DNA of 64,000 bases from Rutidosis leptorrhynchoides (GCF_046630445.1 NC_092334.1:108077001-108141000), one strand, 5' to 3'. Counted from the first letter of the stretch, positions 1 through 9,679 are shown. Notes: generated by a model from the letters alone, not told the origin. Numbers and translations: made by a program.

Positions 1-1482
1 CCCCGTTTAATACGTTGGGTCTTGCTTTTGCAAGAATTCGACATCGATATAAAAGATAAAAAGGGTGCCGAAAACCTAGCTGCCGATCACCTTTCTCGAC
101 TTGAGAACCCGAATCTTGGGGTTCTACATGAGACAGTTATCCAAGATAATTTTCCTGATGAAAATCTCATGAGAGTTGAGAAAATTAATGATCCATGGTT
201 TGTAGACATTGCCAACTATCTTGCGGGTGGATTCCTAGAAACCGGTATGTCACACCAGAAAAGAAAGAAATTCTTTAGTGACTTAAAATACTATTTTTGG
301 GAACACCCATATCTCTTTAAACAGTGTCCCGATGGGATAATCCGTCGGTGTGTTTCGGGGAAGGAATGCACCGAAATTCTACTTGACTGTCACCTTGGTC
401 CAACAGGTGGGCACTTTGGTCCCCAAATCACGGGGAAGAAAGTTTACGAGGCCGGTTTCTATTGGCCTACAATATTCAAAGATGCCTACGCTGTTTGTAA
501 AGCTTGTGACGCGTGCCAACGGGCCGGTCAAATAACTAAACGGGATGAAATGCCTCAACAAAGCATCCAAGTATGCGAGGTGTTCGATGTTTGGGGAATT
601 GACTTTATGGGCCCCTTTCCAAAATCTCATTCTTACCTCTACATACTTGTCGCCATAGATTATGTTTCTAAATGGGCGGAGGCAAAACCTCTACCAACAA
701 ATGATGGCCGAGTAGTGGTAAACTTTTTGATGGAACTTTTCTCTAGGTTCGGCACACCAAAAGCTCTTATAAGTGACCGGGGCACCCACTTTTGCAATAA
801 GCAATTGGAAAAGGTGTTGAAAAGATATGGAGTAATCCATAAAATTTTGACATCTTATCATCCCCAAACGAGTGGGCAAGTAGAAAACACCAACCGGTCA
901 TTAAAACGCATACTTGAAAAGACCGTTGGTGCCAATCCCAAAGAGTGGTCAACCAAGTTAAACGATGCATTGTGGGCTTTTCGTACGGCCTACAAAACAC
1001 CGATTGGAACAACTCCTTTCCGTATGGTATACGGAAAAGCATGCCATCTCCCGTTGGAGATTGAACATAAAGCACATTGGGCGCTAAGGGCATGCAATTT
1101 GGATTACCAAGAAGCGGGTCGGTTACGTTTGACCCAACTAAATGAATTAGACGAGTTGAGGCTTGAAGCCTATGACAACTCTCTAATTTACAAGAAAAAA
1201 ACCAAACAATGGCACGACAAAAGATTGAAACATCCAAAAGAATTCATGGAAGGAGATCGTGTCCTTGTTTATAATTCCTGTTTCAAGTTATCACCCGGAA
1301 AGCTTAAGTCCCGATGGACGGGACCGTTTGTTGTTAGAAAGGTGTACCCTTATGGTACAGTCGAAATGGAGAACGGGAAGGGTGATATTTTTAAAGTGAA
1401 TGGCCACCGGGTCAAACACTATGTTGATGGTCCCCTAGAAATTGAGGATGAGGTTAGCCTCAACTTCAAGAAAAACGCCTAA
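1..1482 (+). CDS. P pol, C-terminal part: RNase H end, integrase, GPY/F-type C-terminal domain (partial)
   Basis: The frame is open from the first base. It starts in the RNase H tail ([18 protein letters not shown]) and runs into integrase, which inserts element cDNA into the genome. Counting from codon 8 (base 22), the zinc-binding region has H124, H131, C162 and C165. The catalytic core has D194 (GIDFMGPF), D252 (ISDRGTHF) and E288 (GQVEN), a D-57-D-35-E arrangement. A C-terminal RWTGPFVV...YPYG segment follows. There is no stop or frameshift up to TAA at 1480-1482, so this is one of the few intact frames in the window. Sequence style and the following env-like ORF point to the Athila/Tat group. 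The 5' part is cut by the window edge. Confidence 0.93.
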   Translation, partial: PRLIRWVLLLQEFDIDIKDKKGAENLAADHLSRLENPNLGVLHETVIQDNFPDENLMRVEKINDPWFVDIANYLAGGFLETGMSHQKRKKFFSDLKYYFWEHPYLFKQCPDGIIRRCVSGKECTEILLDCHLGPTGGHFGPQITGKKVYEAGFYWPTIFKDAYAVCKACDACQRAGQITKRDEMPQQSIQVCEVFDVWGIDFMGPFPKSHSYLYILVAIDYVSKWAEAKPLPTNDGRVVVNFLMELFSRFGTPKALISDRGTHFCNKQLEKVLKRYGVIHKILTSYHPQTSGQVENTNRSLKRILEKTVGANPKEWSTKLNDALWAFRTAYKTPIGTTPFRMVYGKACHLPLEIEHKAHWALRACNLDYQEAGRLRLTQLNELDELRLEAYDNSLIYKKKTKQWHDKRLKHPKEFMEGDRVLVYNSCFKLSPGKLKSRWTGPFVVRKVYPYGTVEMENGKGDIFKVNGHRVKHYVDGPLEIEDEVSLNFKKNA

Positions 1483-1988
1483 ATCTAAATGGGGACGAGT
1501 TTGGTGAACGACTCGTAAAAGAATGGTTCACGATTGTAATTAGGTTTGTATTGTGTGCACGTTAAATTTTAGTTTGGTACAAAATGATTAACGTATGACC
1601 CCTAAACGCGAACGACTCAGAAAATCAGGTCAGTGGGTTTTAGCACTATGCAGGACGCCGTCCCACTATGCAAGACGCCGTCCCAGTTTAAACTTCTAGA
1701 CGCCGTCCCATTTAGCTAGACGCCGTCCCACTTTTAAGATCAAGACGCCGTCTCAATTAGCTCGACGCCGTCCCAAAGTACTAACCGAGACGCCGTCCTC
1801 CATTCCGAGACGACGTCCCGACCCCCTGAGTCAGAAAAAAAAATACGTTTTATACACTTACCCACTCATTTCTTATCCACAAAACACACTCTTCTCTATT
1901 TTTCTCTGCCCTAACCCGAACCACTCTCCAAAAACCCTAATTTCTACTTCAATTTCGCGTTTCCTTCTTCAAATTCAAGCTTCAAATC
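1483..1988 (+). promoter_or_regulatory. Pol to env-like intergenic region, candidate internal promoter and 5' UTR
   Basis: Noncoding. It holds an eight-unit palindrome array (1654-1817), then a TATA-like TTTATACAC (about 1848-1856), then a CT/CA-rich stretch (CCAAAAACCCTAATTT, CTTCAAATTCAAGCTTC) that looks like a plant 5' UTR. The env-like first ATG follows at 1989. The promoter is inferred from this order; no transcript evidence is available. Confidence 0.5.
1654..1817. repeat. Eight-unit GACGCCGTC palindrome array with alternating 20/25-bp spacing
   Basis: GACGCCGTC or a one-base variant starts at 1654, 1674, 1699, 1719, 1744, 1764, 1789 and 1809. Intervals are 20, 25, 20, 25, 20, 25 and 20 bp, so it is four pairs with a 45-bp period. 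The arms GACG and CGTC are complementary around a central C, and the best units extend to GGGACGCCGTCCC-like 13-mers. Sequence between units is not conserved. The same motif and spacing recur in the LTR of P at 6414-6533. Confidence 0.95.
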
Positions 1989-4349
1989 ATGAACTTTTTG
2001 GTATGGATACTCCATTTTTACACTTTTCTTTATCCATTACTTGAATTGTATGTCTATATCTATAAATTGGTGAAGGATAAGTGTGGGGTGTTTGATTTGC
2101 ATGATTATTGTTAAGATTAACATACCTTAGTAGTTTAATTGCCCTTAATGTGTTTATTTTGCAAAGATTACATGTTTTTAAGGGTTTGTTCATGATTCTA
2201 GGGTTTGTAGAAATTAAATCCGAATTTGGGATGCTTAATTTATGATGTTGAGTTTATGTATGATGTTTATGATTCTTGTGAAGTATATGATTGTGTTGGT
2301 GATGTTGATGTCAACTTGGCCGGGTTATTTTTGAATGTTAGTGAATTTCTAAGCATATTGTTGAATTGTAATGAATTTATGAAATGTGTATGCTTGTTTT
2401 TCATTTGTAAGGGCCTGTTGAATCAAATTAATGGAATGGAATGCCATAATGTATGATGTTAAGATGGTCATTTGAGCTAAAAATTGTGAAAATTGTATTA
2501 TGATTTGTGATGAATATGATTAGAATGCAAAGTTAAATGTTATGACCTATGACACAACATACTTGAATTTTTGAGTCCTAAGTTTGTGCTACATTGTGAA
2601 GTTATGATTTTCAATTTTTTTTTTTGAAGGTGTATTAACGAATTCATGTTGACTTTGGTTGACTTTGGTTTAAAATTGTGAACATGCACTTTCGTTTAAA
2701 TGAATCATAATGCTTTTGAACTAGGAATTGAATGATGAAGTTCTCCTGCTACTCGGTTATGTTTTTAGCTAACATTAACACAACGGTTTCTATGTTCTTT
2801 TGGTTTGGTGTATAATGTTTTGCAGGGACAATCAAGCAGAGGAGGACCGGCAAAAAGAGGAAGGACAGCAGGTTTGGCTCCTCCACGACAACCACCACCA
2901 CCACAACAACAACATCATTCATCATCGTCTTCCGGAGAAGAAGCGGAGGAGGATCTAAACGATCCTCGAGTTTGGTTAACACAGGTTCAGAACGATGAAG
3001 ACTATACGGAAACATTTGAGAGAATAAACCGTAGGCCGATTAATGCAACTTGGTATTTTATCTGGGGGCCATTGGAAGAGGCGGGCATGCGCCGACATGT
3101 TTCTAATTTACTCGCCATTCCTTACGGTAGAGTAGTCACCCACGTTTGGGAACAGGTTTTTAGCATCAATGAACCAATCTATCCGGTGCTGCTTAAAGAA
3201 TTTTACTCTACCATGCGGTTTAACAATGTCAGCGATTATTTATCGAATGAGTTTCTACAGTTTAGTCTCGGGGGCCAAGATAGGGGTATAAGCAGTTTAC
3301 AGCTTTGTAGAGTTCTGGGAATTTTTGAGGAATTCACCGATAATCAGTTAGGTGAATATTTGCGGGCTTCTGATTACGTTGGCCGGCATGTTTTTGATGA
3401 CACCTCTTATTGGCGCAGAATTTGTAAACCAAATATTGCGCCTGCACATTTTAGATCAAGCAAGCACAGGTACAACGAAATCGCAGCCCGGGATGATAGG
3501 CTGCTTCATCGACTCATCGCATGCATGTTTAATGCGAGGATTGAGGGTAATGAGAAGGTGAAAACATTAGATTTATGGATTATGGATCAAATCAAGCGGG
3601 GTTCCTATACCGACATTCCTGGGCTAATCGGTAATTATTTCCTTGCCATTGCGACTGAGACACGACTACGGAAGCCACTTCTGGGAGGCCACTACATCAC
3701 CCGAATTGCCCGACATTTTAACATTGATTTCAGTAGATTACAGGAGTACACGAGCGTAATGAAACCATTAAAAAAGGTTTTTTATATTAATGCTGAAATC
3801 ATTATGAAAGATAGAAATGGGCATTTGGTGCCTTTTGTGGCAGTTGGTGCAGGTGGCGCAAGTGGCAGTGGTGTTCAGCAAGAGCAACGGCAGGAAGAGG
3901 AGGCAGAAATGGAGGCACAGACTAATGTGGGTGAACAGGTTCCGTGGCATCCGTCCCAATCAAGTTGGGACAGTTTGGTTGGTAGTGTTAATAACATGAG
4001 GTTGAGCCCGAACGAACAAAGGATGCACAACGATCGAATGTGGGATAGTCAGCAGCGAATGGAGCAACGACAGATTGCTCAAGTGCACGATCAGGGATGG
4101 ATGAGTTATGGTATTGATTGGAATAACCATAACTCAGAGTTGTTTTATTCCAACCCCGAGCAGTACTATGGGACGACACGTCTGACACCCCAATATTACA
4201 CGGATCCTCAAAACCCACCTCCGCCTCACCCGATTTATGATAATACCGCTGCGTTGCAGGATGCTCGGAACAGATTTGAGCAGCAATATCCACAGGGACG
4301 CCCGTACAGAGATGGTTCGGGTAATTATTTTTGGCCGTTTGATAACTAG
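1989..4349 (+). CDS. P env-like / Athila ORF-1-type protein, probable two-exon gene
   Basis: Predicted exons are 1989-2000 (four codons, MNFL) and 2826-4349. The donor is GTATGG at 2001 and the acceptor TTTTGCAG at 2818-2825; the join is phase 0. Exon 2 has no ATG near its start, which supports splicing. The protein is about 512 residues: an S/E-rich acidic N-terminus after a basic-proline stretch, a long conserved domain (WYFIWGPLEEAGMRRHV, ISSLQLCRVLGIF, LIGNYFLAIATE) and a Q/P/Y-rich tail. I recognise it as the Athila ORF-1 family found downstream of pol. I see no signal peptide or clear membrane helix, so an envelope function is not shown. The gene is intact here and degraded in element M (21442-23476). 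Confidence 0.8.
2001..2825 (+). other. Predicted intron in the P env-like gene
   Basis: 825 bp, T-rich (T10 near 2616), starting GTATGG and ending TTTTGCAG. It contains short open frames without recognisable content and an internal AAGTGTGGGG at 2079-2088. Element M has an equivalent intron with the same phase, which supports the model. Confidence 0.6.
2079..2088 (+). other. Purine-tract-like AAGTGTGGGG, internal copy 1
   Basis: Identical to the tract that precedes the 3' LTR at 6112-6121, and like it followed by TGTTTGAT. Lies inside the predicted intron. May be a second plus-strand priming site or a remnant of an older LTR boundary. Confidence 0.4.
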
Positions 4350-4546
4350 GCCTGCGTGCCTATTGGATCATTTTGTACCTTGTTTTTAAACTATTTTATT
4401 TGTGTGATGTATTTTGATACAATTTCGGTTTGTAATAATATACTAATGGTGTGGTTTGATAAACGGATGTGGTTGTAAAAACACCGTTATTTTTATTGTG
4501 ATTTGTGTGGTTTGTTTATTTGTGCAGCATGATTGAACTTCAAAGA

Positions 4547-4644
4547 CTGGCATTAAGTTCAGCGACATTTGATATTATGATGTATGTATGATGATAATCG
4601 CGGACTAGACGATGCTCTTATGCTGGCAGTAAGTTCAGCGGCAT
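4547..4644 (+). repeat. 22-bp direct repeat, two copies
   Basis: CTGGCATTAAGTTCAGCGAC (4547) and CTGGCAGTAAGTTCAGCGGC (4623) are 76 bp apart. The complement of the first form also occurs in M near 21205-21225, so the motif predates the split of P and M. Confidence 0.8.
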
Positions 4645-4766
4645 CCGTCTACATATTCCACGATTTACAGGTTAAAAATTGAAAATTTCTACAATCACCC
4701 TATCACTTTGCCCTCTAAATTTAATCCTTTTTGTGATTTCATGCAATGAGGGCCTTGCATGATCTC

Positions 4767-4776
4767 AAGTGTGGGG
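4767..4776 (+). other. Purine-tract-like AAGTGTGGGG, internal copy 2
   Basis: It follows GCAATGAGGGCCTTGCAT. The same context is conserved on the - strand in M (near 20985-21025) and N (near 30451-30490), so this internal copy is under some conservation or simply inherited. Confidence 0.4.
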
Positions 4777-5220
4777 TGAGGAATAGAAATTTATCGGGAA
4801 CTCGTAATTTATCGGGAACTCGTTTCACAAAAATTAAGGCGTTTATTATAAAATTTTAAAATTTTCATGTAAGCCTTAAAAACGATTAAAAGCCCAAAAA
4901 CCACGTTATACACATTATGGTCTTAAAATCTAGAAAATAAATGTTGGTTTACATTTTAAATTATTAATAGTCTTTGAAGTTGCACTATCATTCAATTATT
5001 TGAATGAAAATCCTACTAGTTTAGTAAGCTAACTTGTAGGTCACTTGTACCAAAACGAGTGTAAACCGTGAGAGAGCGGTGATTGTATAGCGTGGTCGGA
5101 AACCGGATCTCGCGCCAGATCGAAAACCTTAAGGACGATCCTCATTGTTTCTCCTAACAAGGACAATGTTGCGTCCGACCACCTATTATAACCAATAGGA
5201 TGTATCTGTTCCATCCTCAA

Positions 5221-5289
5221 GGAAGTAAAGTCTTCCGAATGACACACTTACTGATTCAATTCAGAAGATGTAGTCCAGACCAGTTGTAG
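5221..5289 (+). other. Conserved 3' noncoding block with hairpin
   Basis: GGAAGTAAAGTCTTCCG (5221-5237) can fold with GGAAG/CTTCC arms. GTCCAGACCAGTTGTAG (5273-5289) follows. Both 17-mers occur exactly, in the same order, on the - strand in M (20477-20461 and 20418-20402) and N (29936-29920 and 29889-29873), although the surrounding sequence has diverged. Confidence 0.7.
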
Positions 5290-5410
5290 GGTGACAAAAA
5301 CTCTTGAAAAGTCATTACTAACATCGACTGGAAATCTACCAGGCCTCAACGTCAAACAGGGAAACTGGTAGTCAAGGTTTGTCTCAATGAGGGGGATTAA
5401 CTAGTAAAAC

Positions 5411-5432
5411 GGGGGGGGGGGGGGGGGGGGGG
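5411..5432 (+). repeat. G22 homopolymer
   Basis: 22 consecutive G. At the homologous place in M the complementary strand reads GGGGGGGCACC (C7 at 20271-20277), so P carries an expansion of a short G run. Length may be unreliable in an assembly. Confidence 0.9.
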
Positions 5433-5842
5433 CACCATGTATACACAAAATGTTAGTGATTTATCAGATCCCCGGAAGGATAACCTCCAGAAAGGTAATA
5501 TATCAGCTTTTAAGCCTGATAAACTTCAATCTTTATGATTGACTTAACGGATTAGATGATTACCTCATGATTATCGATGATATCCGGACGTAATGTGTAT
5601 CCTCCTAAGCACATTATTTTCTACCGACATCTCGCGATGTTAGGTACCGTGGGAGGGATTGGCTTGACCAATAGCGGGAAACCCGCACTCATTTTTCAAA
5701 ATTTAAAAATCCGACAAAATCGGAAAACGTGTCTAGTATTAAAAACTAGCATGATATTTTCAAAACCATAAAACGTTTTCATCAAGGTCCTGATTTCCCT
5801 AGGATCAAATTTTTCGGATACTTGGCTCAAATCTCCCAAAAA

Positions 5843-5976
5843 TGTGTGTGTGTGTTTCCATTGTGTATAAAGCGTGCGTGTGATTTCAATAAAAGTGTAC
5901 TATACTTAAAGCGTGTGTTTCCATTGTGTATATAGCGTGAGTGTGTTACTTAAAGCGTGTGTTTCATATAGTGTGT
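5843..5976 (+). repeat. Degenerate repeat of GCGTGTGTTTCCATTGTGTA
   Basis: About three to four diverged units of a GT-rich 50-70-bp phrase built on AAAGCGTGTGTTTC and CATTGTGTATA. Confidence 0.6.
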
Positions 5977-6111
5977 GTTGTGTTTTATATCAACATGTGT
6001 GTTTCGTGTGCTTCGAGTGATTCATGTAATGTATGTAATCTATATTGTGTGATTATGATTGATATTGTTCTACTTTGTAACGAAAGAATTGCTTGAGGAC
6101 AAGCAAGGTTT

Positions 6112-6126
6112 AAGTGTGGGGTGTTT
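6112..6126 (+). other. P polypurine tract before the 3' LTR
   Basis: AAGTGTGGGG followed by TGTTT, directly before the LTR start. It is preceded by GCTTGAGGACAAGC, an imperfect palindrome (arms GCTTG/CAAGC) that is conserved next to the LTRs of M (19350-19385) and N (28806-28842). The plus-strand primer of reverse transcription is expected here. Confidence 0.7.
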
Positions 6127-6413
6127 TGATATTGCTCAATTACATCATATATATCTATCGCAATATCGCTTAAAACGCTCTATAATCGAAGATAATGAAG
6201 GTGATCTACAAGTGATAAGCCAAGATGCGCGAATTTGTATCGGAAGAATGATTTGCAAAGAATTTCGATGATTTATGACATTGGTTGATCCCGATACGAG
6301 TTAGGGTCAAAATACCACTCTAAAATAATAAAACAAGGCTTCCGATATGATAGGTTTCGTCCAAATGAAATAATATTGAAAAGAAAACGAAAGAGTCAAA
6401 AATAGTACAGCAG

Positions 6414-6533
6414 GACGCCGTCCCACATAGCTAGACGCCGTCCTGCCCTTTGAAGTGGGACGCCGTCATGGTCATTCGAGACGCCGTCTTGATCTTTATA
6501 CCGGGACGCCGTCCTGCCTTTTAGGACGACGTC
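6414..6533. repeat. Six-unit GACGCCGTC palindrome array in the P LTR, alternating 20/25-bp spacing
   Basis: Unit starts are 6414, 6434, 6459, 6480, 6505 and 6525, intervals 20, 25, 21, 25 and 20 bp. Motif and rhythm are those of the array upstream of the env-like gene (1654-1817), while the intervening bases differ. It lies in the presumed U3 region. Confidence 0.95.
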
Positions 6534-6977
6534 ACGAAGTAGGTGTACCCGACTTTTTCTGCTTTTTACCTAATTTCTCCACTTTAAAACATCAGTTTTG
6601 GGACTGTTTCAAGAGAGTTACGCACCAGAGAGTTTTAGAGGCGATTTTGAAGAGCATTTTGGAGAATTCCAACCTCTTTGAAGAGGCTCAACATCAAGGC
6701 ATCATCCATCAACACCTTCTTCATCCAAGAACTCTTGTTCTTGTAGGTTATTTACTTGTTCTCAGCAATGATTTCAGTTAATAATTTGATTGTATTGTTG
6801 TCTGTTACCATGATTGTTGGCTAGTTTCTATAATGTTTGTCTAGATTAATAACCAAGGTATTGGATGTAATCTTATTGATTGAATGTATTATGCGTGATA
6901 GATTGAAGCTTGAATTAAGAACCATGCTTATTGTTGTTAAAATCATTTGTATCTAGTTAATTGATATGTTGTTGATA

Positions 6978-7357
6978 AAGAGAACTCTTGTTGATGTATC
7001 ATATTGATTTACAATCAACTTGTCTTAGATTGATTGTTTGCTAAACCGGACCAAGGGGGTAAACTAGATTAAAATGGTTAAACAAAATAGGAATGAATTG
7101 TGTAGAGCGAACGCAAAGACAATTGTTATTCAAGTCTTTGATCTTGTTGATCAACTAGTCACAAACGAAAAGGTCTAAGTAATAGGGAACCCTCGCTTAG
7201 TAATTCTAGTTTGAGTACTTGCTAAAGAGAACTCTTGGCGAGTCGATTTAGGTGATTAGCATACTTATAATTATTTGATTACAAATACAAGAACTATAGT
7301 GAAAAGGGAACCCTTGATCTTGTTATTGTATTTGCGTGTTTATCCGAGAGAACTCTT
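6978..7357. repeat. Alternating AAGAGAACTCTT / AAGGGAACCCTT palindromes in P LTR
   Basis: Inverted-repeat motifs lie at 6978 (AAGAGAACTCTT), 7184 (AGGGAACCCT), 7225 (AAGAGAACTCTT), 7304 (AAGGGAACCCTT) and 7346 (GAGAGAACTCTT). The last four form two AGGG-then-AGAG pairs with 41- and 42-bp spacing. Confidence 0.8.
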
Positions 7358-7809
7358 AGTGAACCTATTAGATAACTACACACATAATTATTCAATCAGG
7401 GCTTAATATCTAATTTACATCCAATACCGAGGGTAAAATATCTAGATAAACATTTCATCTCTTTGATTTAATTCAAAACTATCTTACTTGCTTTATTTGC
7501 ACTTATTATCATTTCATAAACTTAAAAGACAAAAATATTGTTTTTTACATTTAACCTTCTTTGATTTGGCTAAATCGTTAAATAGCCACCAAAACACAAA
7601 AACTTGTACTTTTAACTTTCATTCACTTAGTTAATCATAATATAGTTTCTAATTCTAATTTGACTGATATAACTGTCCTTGGAACGATACACGGAACTAA
7701 ACCAGTTACTATACTACTACACGATCGGGTACACTGCCCGTTAGTGTGTAGCAATCTCTAAAACCGGTATTTTCCATACGATAATTCATATACCACTTTT
7801 CGCACATCA

Positions 7810-8117
7810 TACATGATAAGTATTATTTTCTTTTTACTAATTCATGAATTGTATTTATTTTTTTTATTTAGTTTCCAATTGTTTTATTATTTATATAAAT
7901 GTCACTTTTTATTTATTAATTATAGATTAATAGTTATAATATTACAGAAATGCATAAATTTTAATTAGCAGTGAGTGCCGACTAAAAGTTTATTATTTGG
8001 TCAACGTTAAATAGATTGTGTATATAACAACCCTTAAATAATTAATACGCATAGTCAGGCAGTAAACCCTAGGGTCATTTCAGTAATTTCAGAAGTCGAA
8101 AAGTGAGAGTTGTTATA
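7810..8117 (-). mobile_element. T 3' LTR fragment
   Basis: On the - strand, pol of T is followed by GGGGAGGTAC and then TATAACAAC, the place where a Tekay-type 3' LTR starts (usually TGTAACA). The LTR runs leftwards and is cut by the end of P at 7809. No ORF is present. The exact left limit is uncertain. Confidence 0.6.
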
Positions 8118-8397
8118 GTACCTCCCCGTTAATAAAAACTTCGTCCCGAAGTTTTAGGTTGACTTCTCGGATGCATCAGTGGTTGAGAAGAGATGGGGAT
8201 ATTTCTGTTTCATTTGGTCTTCACGTTCCCAGGTATACTCGGGGCCACGTTGTGAATTCCAACGGATCTTAACAAATAGGTATGGTGCTTTGTTTCAAGC
8301 GGTAGCAGATCGGTCCATGACTTCTACGAGTTCCTCTATGAAGTGCATTTTATCATCAATGCGAATGTCATCCAAAGGAATAACGAGAGTGTCATTA
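8118..8397 (-). pseudogene. T pol C-terminus (Tekay-type), separated from the rest of pol by element Q
   Basis: Read on the - strand this gives TLVIPLDDIRIDDK, then FIEELVEVMDR, a TGA stop after RSATA, a frame change, then WNSQRGPEYTWERE and MKQKYPHLF, the usual C-terminal block of Tekay chromovirus pol. The DEVFINGEVL-like end and a GGGGAGG purine tract follow. The missing upstream part begins at 55030, where the frame ends in NLKKCLAD. Order and codon phase agree across the gap, so both pieces come from one copy. Inactive. Confidence 0.85.
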
Positions 8398-8724
8398 TGT
8401 AACGACCATACTTTTTCCGTTATCTTTTACCGTTTATTATTTAACGTCTGTTAATTGTTATTTGTGCCACGTCATTTCTATGACCCATATTATTATTTTT
8501 GTAATAATATATTATTTATTATGTGTTATGTGAATATTTGTATTCAAATTTTAAATTGTATGTTTCTACGAGTCGTGGATTTCTATCCGTCGAATCTTTT
8601 CGGTTTTCAAACCAACGGTCAGACTTTTGAGATTTTTGAATCCCAATTATTTTAAATATGATATTTTTATGTCATATGAATATATATAGTGTTTATATAT
8701 TTTAAATATGATATTTTTGAATCC

Positions 8725-8766
8725 CATTTGGTCTTCACGTTCCCAGGTATACTCGGGGCCACGTTG
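8725..8766. repeat. 42-bp patch identical to T pol sequence at 8211-8252
   Basis: Begins CATTTGGTCTTCACG and ends GGGCCACGTTG. It is identical over 42 bases, in the same orientation, 514 bp from the T pol fragment. The bases before it (GATATTTTTGAATCCC) repeat a nearby LTR phrase at about 8630, so the region looks like filler DNA from template switching. Confidence 0.85.
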
Positions 8767-8802
8767 GGGCCTACCCTTCATATTTCAGCCAAAAATATCA
8801 AA

Positions 8803-8820
8803 GGGGGGGGGGGGGGGGGG
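8803..8820 (+). repeat. G18 homopolymer in Q LTR
   Basis: 18 consecutive G after ATATCAAA. Second long G run of the window. Confidence 0.9.
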
Positions 8821-9679
8821 TGGAAAACTAGTGTTATTATCTTAAACTTCACTACTTCATTTCCATTTTCCCTTAACCTAAATTTTATTTTGTGCTCTCT
8901 TCTTCCTCTCATCATGGTCGTCACCACCACCACACATCATCATCATCTTTCAATTTTCCCGTGAAGGTTGGAAGCTTTTATCATTTTCGGATTCACTGAA
9001 TCATCCTCTACGCGTCTATACCATTCGTTTCTCGATTAGGGTATAAAATCTAACCCTAGCTTTTTGATTTTCATTTAATTTTTCTATTTTTAATGGTTAT
9101 TATGATATTATAGTACTTGTGGATTGTTGGATTAATGATTGTATGCGTAGAATCACTCGTTAATTCATGATTTCGATTTGATTGATTTTGGACATCAGCA
9201 TTTTCGACCATTTATGTAATTTTAACTGATGTAAATGTTAAATTAAAGTGTCTAGATGTGTTCCTATCATCAAGACATTAATTTTAGACTCCGGATACAT
9301 GTTATTTCGATTCCCGGAGCTTAAGATATGATTAAAATGGTGTTTTCTTGAAATCAAAATATAAAAACGAATTGTTTCAGGTTTGGTCCGACTTTGTGAC
9401 CATTTTTGGAGTCTATAGGGTGTAATAATGTGTTAGAATTGATGATTGGATGAACATTCATGTTCGGGTCATCGAAATCCGAGCCACGGATCACCCGTTA
9501 TGACTAAAACATGTTTTTGAACGGATTACAGCTCCAAGTTGATTGGTGGCTATTGGTCATGACTTAGTGGCTATTCTTGGGGTGATCTGAGTACACTAAT
9601 GTGTCGGGTGGGTTGTTTAGGCGAAGATATATATAAGACTCGTCGAAAACCGATTCCCGGGGCTCAAGTTATGACCCGA

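Larger units (their letters stand above)
4350..6126 (+). other. P 3' noncoding domain between env-like gene and LTR
   Basis: No credible ORF. It holds a direct repeat (4547-4568 and 4623-4644), a purine tract copy at 4767-4776, a conserved block at 5221-5289, a G22 run at 5411-5432, a degenerate GTGTGTTTCCATTGTGTATA repeat (about 5843-5976) and the terminal purine tract. The - strand elements M and N have recognisable homologues of several of these blocks at 19341-21441 and 28800-30567, so the domain is an old part of this element group. Confidence 0.75.
1..7809 (+). mobile_element. Element P: Athila-type Ty3/gypsy retrotransposon, 3' half
   Basis: The order is that of an Athila-type element: integrase end of pol, a separate env-like ORF, a long 3' noncoding domain, a purine tract and a 3' LTR. 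The 5' LTR, gag, protease and reverse transcriptase lie outside the window to the left. The pol and env-like frames are both open, so P looks younger than the - strand elements M and N, which share its pol, its 3' noncoding blocks and its LTR ends (TGATATTGC start, CGCACATCA end). The right flank is an LTR fragment of element T. A target duplication cannot be checked because the left end is missing. Confidence 0.88.
6127..7809 (+). mobile_element. P 3' LTR (about 1.68 kb)
   Basis: The start TGATATTGC and end CGCACATCA match the ends of the M/N LTRs, which are fixed by a target duplication at 39818/41848. An alternative start is TGTTTTG at 6122. U3 holds a six-unit palindrome array (6414-6533). 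A candidate TTTAAAA lies at 6583-6589, then a transcribed-looking leader ending CTTGTAG/GTTATTT near 6745. The right third contains the conserved GGTACACTGCCCGTTAGTGTGTAGCAA-type end shared with M and N. Confidence 0.8.

Noticed and set aside
379..1237. Minus-strand and other-frame ORFs across P pol
   Set aside because: Shadows of the integrase frame with no domain of their own. The same applies to + strand frames across N and T pol.
1654..1817. A CRISPR array
   Set aside because: Units are 9-13 bp palindromes with 11-16-bp gaps in a plant retrotransposon; there are no cas genes and the repeats are far too short.
2749..3015. Minus-strand ORF opposite the start of the P env-like exon
   Set aside because: It is the antisense of a proline/glutamine-rich coding stretch; the V/L-rich product is an artefact.
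6122..6126. P LTR starting at TGTTTTG (6122)
   Set aside because: Possible, but alignment with the M/N LTR start TGATAATGC, fixed by a target duplication, favours 6127.
8689..8964. ORF with a glycine run and His tail in the Q LTR
   Set aside because: It spans the G18 run and a CAT/CAC-rich stretch inside an LTR; no domain and no conservation seen.
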